Source: Anaeramoeba ignava
Lineage: Eukaryota; Metamonada; Anaeramoebidae
NCBI GenBank assembly: GCA_028826165.1
Contig: JAPDFW010000080.1
Coordinates: 275,001 to 339,000, forward strand
Length of the DNA stretch: 64,000 nt
Direction: 5' to 3'
Positions 12,503 to 23,445 of this stretch are shown one piece after another (position 1 is the stretch's first letter; the number at the start of each line of letters is the position of its first letter). The notes beneath the pieces are model-generated. The model saw nothing but the letters and a program-made list of their open reading frames with translations. It was not told the origin of the DNA and ran no database searches. The position numbers were made by a program, and so were the translations under genes.

Positions 12503-15500
12503 TTAATTATCATTATCATCATCCAAATGAAAATCTGAAGTATCTGAACTTAAATTATCATTATTTTGATTATTTTGATTATTTTGATTATTATTTTGAT
12601 TATTTTGATTATTATCATCATTATCATCATCATTATCATCATTATCATCATTATCATCATCATTATCATCATTATCATTATCATCATCATCATCAGGAAA
12701 TTCAATAATATATCCTGTTAACCTATGAAGAATCTCAGGAGAACGATAAATCTCAATTAATAACTGATAAAGAGATTCCTCAAGTTCAAGCTTTCCTTCC
12801 TTTTGAGCCCATTGAATATCATGAACAAGACTAAGTAATTCATCAACATCGGGCAAATCCTGATAAATAATTGCATAAGAAGATCCTTTCATTGACATTC
12901 TGATAAGTCTTGCAATTGAAAAAACGATTCCAACATAAATGCCGATATAACCACCTGAAGACATAGCCCAGGCAGCAGATCCTTTAAGAACTCCTGGATT
13001 TTGAATGGAAATAATAAGCGAATCAGAGGCATTAGAACACATTCCTGAAGAATTGACTGAATAAAGTCCAAAATAAGGAGCATAAGGAATGGAATGATCA
13101 TAAAAAACACATGCAGTTTGTTGATTATCGCAAGTGGAATCGAGCTGGCCATCATTCCCTACAGCGAGGAAATTCGGGATCAAATTGGAAAATTGCGCGA
13201 AATTTGTTGAATTTGTTGAATTTGTTGAGTTAATAACGAGTAAAAGTGCATTTTTTTGTTCTTCACTCAGATAATAAGAAATTTGAAGTTCTGAATTTCT
13301 TGATGAAAGAACAGGATTTTGATAATAAAGTTGAATCTCGATAAGGAACTCAACAGGAGCACCTGGTGTTGATAGCTGGGATTCTAAATTTGTGAATCCT
13401 GCAGGGGTAATTTCCCAAATCCGAGCGGAAATATCGGGAAGAAGGATTTTCTGGAAGTAATTGAGTTGGAGATCTTGGGTGGGTTTACAGACTGAGGTCA
13501 AGGAGTCGAAATCAGAGGAGCTGAGATCCTCGACCTTGCAATCTGAGCTGTATAAGGTAAGTGATCCTCGGATCGAAATGGCCACAGTCGCCGTTTGAAT
13601 ATGGTTCGGTTGGATTTGTGATGATGATGTCATCAATATTAATGGGAGAAAAAGAAGAAGAGAAATTAAAATGAAGAGAACAACGCCAGTCTTCAATTTT
13701 GTTTTGAAGTTTCTTTTGTCGCCAAGACGTCTCTCGGGATCCTCGCCAACAATCGCGCATTTTATGTTCCAAAGATTGATATAGATGTCCTGTAGTTTCA
13801 GCCATTCATCCCATAGAAGGGCTGTTTTTGAGCATATCCAATCAAGAAGAACACGCATTTCGAAAATGAGCGGGATCATTTCATAAATTGAATAAATCAA
13901 GTTTGTGGAATAATTGTAATTTCTGGTGAGGAATTGTCCGCGAGTAAACTGTGGGAATCCGTGGCGAATCTGCAATCCCGAGAAGGTGAAATACAGCGCC
14001 TTTAAAAGATAGAAAAAAATAAGTGATCCCATGTTTTTAAATTCCGTGTTAATGTGCCGAGGAATCACAAAGAAAATGATGTACCAATACGCAAAAACCC
14101 CTAGAACTTGATATATAAATTTGATCTTGATTTTCCGATACAGATAAAGTACTCTGTCAAATATCATAAGTACAAACTGTCCAATAAGCACAATTACAAA
14201 TCCTTTTGGGATCAAATAATTTGAGGACATGTATTCAGACAGTGAGTACCGATCCCCTTTGCTAAATTTCGGATATGTGAACGCAAGAAAAATCAGCGTC
14301 ACAAAATCCACAAAGAAATATGCTGTATAGTAATCTTTCTCCCGAATGCTTTTGTTTTCCCTCGCTATTGTGCGGTAGAATTTTTTGAAATAGTTCAGTA
14401 ATTTCCGTATCTTTGATACTTCTTTTTTTTCTTCTTCCTCTTCTTCTTTTTCTTCTGCATCTCTTTCTTCTTTTTCTTCCTTTTCTTTTTTATCGGTATC
14501 TAACTCATCACTCTCTAATGCCATAATCAAACCTTCGAAATCACTTGAATCACTGTTTATATTTGCTTCTTTCTGTGTTTTTCTGTTTCGAAGTGTTGAT
14601 TCATTTTCATCTGGTTTTTCGTTTAATTTTTCATCTGATTTTTCATTTGATAAATTTTCTTTTTTATCCTTAATATCAATAACTGGTGGTTGATATTCTT
14701 TTTGTTTTTGTTTTTCTTTGTCTTTTTCTTCCAAATTACCTTGGTTATCTGCAAATTCATATTGTTGATGCCAATAACCTTTTTTCTTCAACATTTGTTC
14801 ATGAAATAGAATGAAAATGAGTAAAAGAAGATTATCCAAAATTTCAGGGAAAAAATTATTAGAAGACGCATGAAATCCAAGTAGAGTTTCGATATTATTG
14901 TTATGAGGCTGGTGAGAATGGCAGCTATATTGATAGCAAGAAGAACCAAAAGAATATTTATCTTTATAAGCTCCTGAACAAACACAAACAGATTTGAATT
15001 GGAAGATGAATTTGATTCCAATGATAATTTCTGTGTAGAACATTACAACTTTCCAATAATACTTGCTTGGTCTTGGCCATTGCAATATTCCAAATGCAAA
15101 TTGCATGATTAAATAAATCACAGACACTAAACTTGGGTCTGTTAGTGCAATTATTATTACCATCAAGAAACATAATTTTTGAGTGCTATTTTTAAGTGCA
15201 TAATAAATTGCAAGAAAAAGAACAATTAATCTTGATGGTTCTTTTTCTGTCTTTTTTTCTGAATTTTCTAAATTATCGTTGTTGTTGTTGTTGTTGTTGT
15301 TTTTTTTGTCATCTTTTTTTTTTGGTTTTTCGCTTGAATCTTCTAAAACAAAATCATCATCATCTTTTTCATCTTTTTCTTTTTGATTTTCATCTAATTT
15401 TAAATTTTCTTTTTGATTTTCATCTAATTTTAAATTTTCTTTTTCGCTTGAAAATTGATCAAATTCCGGAAATGGTGTAATTTCTTTGCCTTTAATCTCA

Positions 15501-18500
15501 TGATCAGAAGAATAAAGAAGAAGCTTCACATGTTTCCTGAATCTTCGTAAGTTCTTTTGTGCATCATTTTCATTAATTTTCTTCGAATACTCTTCTATCA
15601 TTTCTTCATTTTCTTTAATTATTTGATTTAATCCAATTTCTTGAGTTTCATTCAACTGTGATTTTGTTTTAGATTGTGAAAGATTTTTTTTTAGAAGTTT
15701 CGATATTCTTTTTTTCTCGTCTCGATTTGATATTTTTTGTTGTTGTTCTTGATTATCCTTTTCGATTTTAAGACCTTTCTTTTCCAAACTCTTGAATTCA
15801 ATATCCATTGGAAAATCAACAAATGAAAGGAAAAAGCAAGTGATTTTATCGATGAATGATTTAAAGAAGTTTTTGAATTTTTGGAATTTTCCTGGTTCTT
15901 TTTCTTTATCATCTTTTTCTTTATCATCTTTATCATCTTTTTCTTTATCATCTTTTTCTTTATCATCTTTTTCTTTTCTTTTCTTTTTCTTTTTCTTTCT
16001 TTTTCTTTTTCTTTCTCTTTTTCTTTCTCTTTTCTTTCTTTTTCTTTTTCTTTTCTTTCTCTTTCTTTTTCTTTTTCTCTTTCTCTTTCTCTTTATCTTC
16101 TTCTTTTTCTTCCTTTTCACTCCTTAAACTGTATATTCCAGATCCTAATCCTTCACTCTTAATTTTCACTAACAAATTTTTCAAAAGAATAAATCGCAAA
16201 TGCCGATTTTCAGATTGCTTCTTCAGAAGAGATTCACGAATCTCCAATTTATTTGCATGTATTCCATAAAGAATTTGTGCTTTTTTATTTGCTTGTTTCA
16301 TATCATCAACTTCCATTTGAACAATACTCTCATAATATCTACTTGAAAGTAACTTCAAGCCAAGCAAAATAACACAGAAAATAAACAAATCTGAAAGTAG
16401 TGAACCAAAATATGTTAAAGAATTGTTGGAAACCTTCACCAATCCAAAAACAACTTGCGCAGAATATGTATTGTTTGAATTGGTGAAAAAAGGTATTTGA
16501 AAAAGAATTTGAAGTATGCAAATAAATAACACAAAAAGCTTGAATATATTCCATTTTTTCTTCTCAGATTCAATTGGATTATGTGATCTGGAGTGGAGAA
16601 TATTGAAGGATAAAATTAGATAAATCAAATGGAAGATGTTCTCGCGTGCTGTACTAAACACAAATAAAAGAAGCACAAGCAAGAGTCTGAGGCGAGAAAA
16701 CACAAAAAGAAAAACACGAATAAAAGGGCTTTTCTGCTGATTTTGGAATGTTTCGAAAATATAATCTTCCTTGATTTCGTGATGAATAGATTGCTTTTTA
16801 TATTTATACACATTATATTGTAATGTTGTTAATAAAAACAAGAAAAAATCTCCCCAAAGAACTTTGGAATTTGATATTTTGACACCGAGCCATAAAAGAA
16901 TCGACTCGCGAATATCAATATTCTGAATTTTCGATGAATTTTGGATTTGTGGCGGAAACGAAACAACAAACACATAACGAATTATAAGCGAAACCATAAA
17001 CACAATCGAAAACAATCTCCATTTTCTTTCCATTCTTTGGGAATTGAAAAGCATTATCGACAGCAATATCAAGAAATAACAAATTGCAACAAGGTTTGTA
17101 TTGAGCAGAGAAACTCCAAGCAAAAGAGTCAAGTAAATTTCCCATCCAAATCTGGAATAAAAAGTGGAAATCAATTCCTTGAAAAAATTCACAAACTGTC
17201 GATACCATTTTCTCGAAGTTTTTGTTTCTTCCTTAATAATAAAAATACGACTTGATTCCATTGATTGACTCCGTATTTTTTCAAACCAAAGAAAAGCAAG
17301 AATTCCTGCTAACCGAAAAAGATGAGGTCTTGAGTCTGAGCAAAACAACCCAAGATAATGTGATGTGTTTGTATCCTTTTTACTCATTGGATCAAGATTG
17401 AAAAGATAAAGAGCAATGATATATGCTTGTGTATAAATCAATAAAATGATCCAAATTGAATGGAATCTTTTCCAAAATGGAGAGAACAATAACGAAAGAA
17501 TCAAGAGTCCCAATCCAATTATTGATGGGTGTTCCAAACTCACATAAAATAAAAACACAAGAATAATTTTGTATCCGTGAATAGAGATGAACCGTGCCAC
17601 AAAATTACTTAAGATTTGGAACCATTTGGGGAATTCAACAACAAATTCGTCATCATCTTTTTCATTATCTTTTTCATTATCTTTTTCATTATCTTTTTCA
17701 TTATCTTTTTCATTATCCCTTTTTTCTTTGGATATTTGCCTTATTGACTGCCTAACAAAAGATTTGATTTTTTTGCGTTTGGATTCCACAATCATTTGTC
17801 TGAATTCAAAAATGAGGATCACAAAAATAATTGTTTCATTCAACAATCTTTTCCATAAAATATCTGTGGAATAATCAATAAATCCAACAGTCACAAAAAA
17901 TCCATTATCTTTATGGAATAAATTCTGGAGAAAATGCTCAAATGCAGAAAATTGATAAATATATCTTAGAATCATTACAATCCCAACTGTTGCTGCTACA
18001 ATAAACCACATTTTCATTACTGCAGATCTTGATCTTGAAAGGAGTTGAATAAAAATGGTGAGCAATGTTTCAAAAAGAATCAACAAACGCAAGTAAGTAA
18101 AACGAGATTCGAAAAGAATAGAAAGAACCATTACATAACAAGCAAAATTCCCAAATGATTCAATCAAAGAATCCCAAAATTTGATTAGAGTCTGTAAAAA
18201 TTTGGATGTGGTTCTTTTTTCTTCCGGTTTGTTATTGGCTTCTTCACGAGCATCTTCATTATAACGGAAAATATTATCTGACTTCATCTTCTCACTCAGA
18301 CTTAAATTTCGAGTTTCAACTTGTTTCTGTTTGAGTTCTTCGTATTTTGCATATGAATAAACATGAAATTGAATAAGTGTAAAAACGACAATAAGTACAT
18401 TCCAAATGGAGTATTTCCAGAAACTACCTGCCAAATCTAATCCCATTGCACTATCGAATGATTCGGATGTATGAACAAATGTGAATTTCCAGATATAAAG

Positions 18501-21167
18501 CATGAAAAGAACAATTTGTGAATAAATAACAAGAACAATCCAAGAAAACTGTGCGATTTTAGGAGAGAGAAGATATATCAAGAAAAAGAACATATATCCT
18601 GCATTCAATAAATTGACTCTTTGAAGACCAGCAACATAAACAACTACTAAGGAAACAATATAAGAATTTCTCACTAAAAATCGGAAAATATTTACAGAAA
18701 GCAATGATATTTCAGATGTGATAGATTTCCATTTAGATTTTTTGGATTTCTTAGATTTTTGCTTTTCATTTTCATTATTTTCATTTTGCTTTTCATTTTC
18801 ATTTTCATTATTTTCATTTTCATTTTCATTTTCACTTTCACTTGTTTTAATATCAATCTCTTTATCATCATGTTCTTCTTTTTTTTCAATAAATCCTATT
18901 TTCAAGCGAGAAGTGAGTTTGGATCTTTGATGCTCAACAACACCAAACATTGCAAGAACAAAATATGTACCGAGCAAATACAAGCTTGGATAATCCCATT
19001 TAGGAAGTCCAATATCAGTCATTGCTGAATTATTTTTCCAATCAACTCGGAAATTATAAATATATTCAACTAGAAAAACCAGAAGGAGATAATAAAATAA
19101 AAGTCTGATCCAAGGAATTAATTTTTGTGGGAAAATTAGTCCAAATCCAACAATAACAAGTGGGACTAAAAATAAAATATCATGAAGAGTAATTGACCAT
19201 ATTAATAGAACAAGTGATGCAAATATAAGACTTGAACGTAAAGCAGCTCGATATCCCTTTTGACTCGTTTGCTTTTCTTGATTCTTGTTTTTTTGTTCTT
19301 TCTCTTCATTTGTTTCTTCTTCTTTTTCTCTTTTGAGAATATTTGAAACATGAACAGATTGAAAATTATAATAAGAGGATTGGAAAAGTATTGAAAGAAA
19401 GAAGAACAATGGGATCACAATACAGTATCCAACCAGAAAGAGGTAATATTTGGTTGCGACTTGATGCTGAATGAAATTAACAATCTCTTCCAATCCAACA
19501 ATTTTCCAAATTGTTGTATTATGATATTTTCTGAGAATTGGATATTGGAAAATTTGAATAGAGGCAATATAAACCTCAGAGAAAAGAAGAAGAAGAAACC
19601 AAATACTTTGTGGGATTTTTTTGTTATGAACCCAAATAGACAATATAACCAAAGAAGCAACAATAAAAACTGCATTTAATGATGAAGGAATACTTATTCC
19701 TGTTAATGTTATTAATATATAAGAAATAAACATTAATGCTGATGATAAAATTGGTGTTTCTTGTGATGTAACATTGACTGTATCTGGTGGTGTTTGTGAA
19801 AGTAATTTTTGATCTCTTTTGATGAATATCAAGCTTATTATTGAAAAAACTAATAAGACAAGATCTGGGAAACAAACAAAAACATTTTCATATGTTGTAT
19901 CTTGGTTGAATCTAATTTTTATTTTTATAATTTAATTTATAATTTTAATTTATAATTTAATTTATTTAGAAATTTATAATTTTATTTATTTAGAAATTTA
20001 TAATTTTATTTATAATTTGTTTAGAAATTTATAATTTTATTTATAATTTTATTTATAATTTAATTTATAATTTTATTTATATTTTAATTTATAATTTTAA
20101 TTTATAATTTTATTTATAATTTTATTTATAATTTTATTTATAATTTTATTTATAATTTTATTTATAATTTTATTTATAATTTAATTTATAATTTTATTTA
20201 TAATTTTATTTATAATTTTATTTATAATTTTATTTATAATTTTATTTATAATTTTATTTATAATTTAATTTATAATTTTAATTTTATTTATAATTTTATT
20301 TATAATTTTATTTATAATTTTATTTATAATTTTATTTATAATTTTATTTATAATTTTATTTATAATTTAATTTATAATTTAATTTATAATTTAATTTATA
20401 ATTTAATTCATAATTTAATTTATAATTTAATTCATAATTTAATTTATTATTTAATTTATAATTTTATTTATAATTTTATTTATAATTTTATTTATAATTT
20501 TATTTATAATTTTATTTATAATTTTATTTATAATTTAATTTATATTTTAATTTATAATTTTATTTATAATTTTATTTATAATTTTATTTATATTTTAATT
20601 TATAATTTAATTTATAATTTTATTTATAATTTTATTTATAATTTAATTTATAATTTTATTTATAATTTAATTTATAATTTTATTTATAATTTTATTTATA
20701 ATTTTATTTATAATTTTATTTATCAAAAACCTTGCTAAACCAACAGATTTCCAAATTAAATTTGCAGTAGAATTTTTTGAGAGTAAATTTTGACCATAAT
20801 TAGAACGAGAACCAAGAACAGAATTAAAAACAAGATGAGCAATATTAAAAAGAGAAGAAGAAACCAAAACATAAATAACAAGATTTTTATGTTTTTTCAA
20901 ATAAGAATTATTTTTGCTTCTACAAAGTGAATATCTTGGAATCATAATAAATGCATAAAATGTTAACAAATAATTTAGAGAAAATATATTATATCTTGTT
21001 ATTCCAAATCCTATTAATAAAATTGGAAAAATTATTTGATAGAAAATCACTGTCAAAATTTTGTTTGTTGAAATTGTTTTTTCTTTTTTTTTTTTAATTT
21101 CATCTGTTGCTAAATTATCTGCAATTAATGGTAATTCAAGTGACATTGCTAAAGGTTTTTGTGACAT
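12503..21167 (-). CDS. Piezo mechanosensitive cation channel
   Basis: Exon 1 complement(20731..21167), exon 2 complement(about 16050..19911), then a segment in another frame down to the TAA at 12503; about 2,600 residues in total, matching Piezo length. Exon 1 joins through AG|GTTTTT...AAATTAG|A, giving VGLARFNQDT and then FPDLVLLVFS, a conserved N-terminal Piezo region. Many transmembrane segments follow. The anchor carries the Piezo signature PLIFEMRVLLDW then WLKLQDIYINLW. The extracellular cap contains NST repeats (possible N-glycosylation), and the inner helix and C-terminal domain match (YIGIYVGIVFSIARLIR; LPDVDELLSLVHDIQ; LYQLLIEIYRSPE). The C-terminal tail adds an Asp/Asn-rich run. 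Oddity: the frame changes inside a Lys/Glu-coding purine tract at about 15963-16123, by an indel or a cryptic intron. Divergent from S18. Confidence 0.93.
19912..20730 (-). repeat. Intron 1 of Piezo: TTTATAATTTTA-type 12-mer array
   Basis: 819 bases of a 12-base unit (on the plus strand TTTATAATTTTA or TTTATAATTTAA). It lies between exon 1 (ending GCA AG) and exon 2 (starting A TTC AAC). Related to, but not a rotation of, the 12-mer in the S18 introns. Confidence 0.87.
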
Positions 21168-21413
21168 TGAAAGGAAACAATATGAAAAAAAAAATGAAAA
21201 AAAAGTTGATCAAATTAAAAAAAATAAAAAATAAAAATAATTAGTAATTTTAAAGAAATATTTAGTAAGTTTTTTTTTTTTTTTTTTTTTTTTTGTTTTT
21301 GTGGGCAATTAAAAAAAATAATTAAAAAAAATAATTAAAAAAAATTTTTTTTTTTTCTTTTCTTTTTCATTTTTTCATTTTTCTTTTTATTTTTCCTAAA
21401 TAGAAATTTAATA
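21168..21413. promoter_or_regulatory. Divergent promoter region, Piezo / S18
   Basis: 246 bases between the Piezo ATG (minus) and the S18 ATG (plus). It contains a 20-plus T-run and A-rich blocks. As one neighbour is a ribosomal protein gene, strong promoter activity would be expected on the plus side; no motif is recognisable by eye. Confidence 0.35.
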
Positions 21414-23253
21414 ATGGCTATTGTTATTGGACAAAATCAATTTCAACACATTTTACGTATTATGAATACAAATGTTGATGGAAGAAGAAAGATTCCATTC
21501 GCATTAACAGGTAAATTATTTATAAAATTATTTATAAAATTATTTATAAAATTATTTATAAAATTATTTATAAAATTATTTATAAAATTATTTATAAAAT
21601 TATTTATAAAATTAAATATAAAATTATTAATAAAATTATTAATAAAATTATTTATAAAATTAAATATTAAATTAATTATTAAATTATTTATTAAATTAAA
21701 TATAAAATTAATTATAAAATTATTTATAAAATTATATATTAAATTATTTATAAAATTATATATTAAATTATTTATAAAATTATTTATAAAATTATATATA
21801 AAATTAAATATAAAATTAAATATTAAATTATTTATAAAATTAAATATAAAATTATTTATAAAATTATTTATAAAATTATTTATAAAATTATTTATAAAAT
21901 TATTTATAAAATTATTTATAAAATTATTTATAAAATTATTTATAAAATTATTTATAAAATTATTTATAAAATTATTTATAAAATTATTTATAAAATTATT
22001 TATAAAATTATTTATAAAATTATTTATAAAATTATTTATAAAATTATTTATAAAATTATTTATTAAATTAATTATAAAATTATTTATAAAATTATTTATA
22101 AAATTATTAATAAAATTATTAATAAAATTATTTATTAAATTAAATATAAAATTATTTATTAAATTATTTATTAAATTAAATATAAAATTATTTATAAAAT
22201 TATTTATAAAATTAAATATTAAATTATTTATAAAATTATTTATAAAATTATTTATAAAATTATTTATAAAATTATTTATTAAAATTATTTATTAAATTAT
22301 TTATAAAATTATTTATAAAATTATTTATAAAATTATTTATTAAATTATTTATTAAAATTATTTATTAAATTATTTATAAAAATTAGCCATTAAAGGAGTT
22401 GGAAGAAGATTTGCAATAGTTTGTTGCAGAAAAGCTGATATTGATATTAATTTGGTAATTTTTATAAAGCAAATTGAATTTACGAAATGAAAAATTAAAT
22501 ATAATAAAATAAATATTTATAGAGAGCTGGAGAACTTACAAAAGAACAAATTGATAGAGTTGTCCAAGTTATGGAAAATCCAACACAATTCCAAATTCCC
22601 AGTAAAAAAATTATTTATTAAATTATTTATTAAATTAATTATAAAATTATATATAAAATTAAATATAAAATTAAATATAAAATTAAATATTAAATTAAAT
22701 ATAAAATTATTTATTAAATTATTTATAAAATTATTTATAAAATTATTTATAAAATTATTTATAAAATTAATTATTAAATTAAATATAAAATTATTTATAA
22801 AATTATTTATAAAATTATTTATAAAATTATTTATAAAATTATTTATAAAATTAAATATAAAATTATTTATAAAATTATTTATAAAATTATTTATTAATTT
22901 ATTTAATAAATTATTTATAAAATTATTTATAAATTTATATATTAAATTAAATATAAAATTATTTATAAAATTAAATATAAAATTATTTATAAAATTAAAT
23001 ATAAAATTATAAAGATTGGTTCTTTAATAGACAAAAAGACTCAAGAACAGGAACAAATTCACAACTTTTTGCAAATAAATTGGAACAAGTTTTTAGAGAA
23101 GATTTAGAAAAACTTAAAAAAATTAGATGTCATAGAGGTTTAAGACATTATTGGGGAATGAAAGTTAGAGGTCAAGATACTAAAAAAACTGGTCATAAAG
23201 GAAAAACAGTTGGTGTTTCAAGAAAAAAAGAAAAACAACCAACAAAAAAATAA
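21414..23253 (+). CDS. RPS18: 40S ribosomal protein S18 (uS13)
   Basis: Four exons: 21414-21510, 22387-22454, 22523-22601, 23015-23253; 483 coding bases, 160 residues, the usual size. The product is a small-subunit head protein contacting the P-site tRNA and bridging to the large subunit. Evidence: the [21 protein letters not shown] start, [30 protein letters not shown], the [12 protein letters not shown] block and the [10 protein letters not shown] end, all standard for uS13. Frame holds at each junction (codons split G|CC and A|AT). Introns of 876 and 413 bases, nearly pure repeat, make the gene almost four times the size of its coding sequence. The TAA at 23251-23253 is followed by a TTTTTC-rich tract. 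Confidence 0.97.
21511..22386 (+). repeat. Intron 1 of S18: AAATTATTTATA 12-mer array
   Basis: 876 bases, mostly perfect copies of the 12-base unit AAATTATTTATA with AAATTAAATATA and AAATTATTAATA variants. GTAAAT donor, AAATTAG acceptor. The exon-1 frame stays open through it to about 22,295, reading as KLFI repeats. Confidence 0.9.
22602..23014 (+). repeat. Intron 3 of S18: same 12-mer array
   Basis: 413 bases of the same 12-base unit as intron 1, between GTAAAA and TTATAAAG. Two introns of one gene share a repeat family while intron 2 between them (68 bases) has none. Confidence 0.88.
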
Positions 23254-23445
23254 ACTCTTTTTCTTTTTCTTTTTCTTTTTCTTTTTCTTTCCATTCTTTT
23301 TTTTTTACTTCATTCGATAAGAAATTTTTTTTTAATTCAAAAACAACAAACAAAAAGAGATTAAAAATTAAAAATTTAAAATTTAAAATTTAAAATTTAA
23401 ATAAAAATCAAAAATAAAATCGGAAAAAAATTTTTCTTTTGAATT

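Noticed and set aside
21511-22386. CRISPR-like array
   Set aside because: Units are contiguous 12-mers with no spacers, in a spliced eukaryotic gene.
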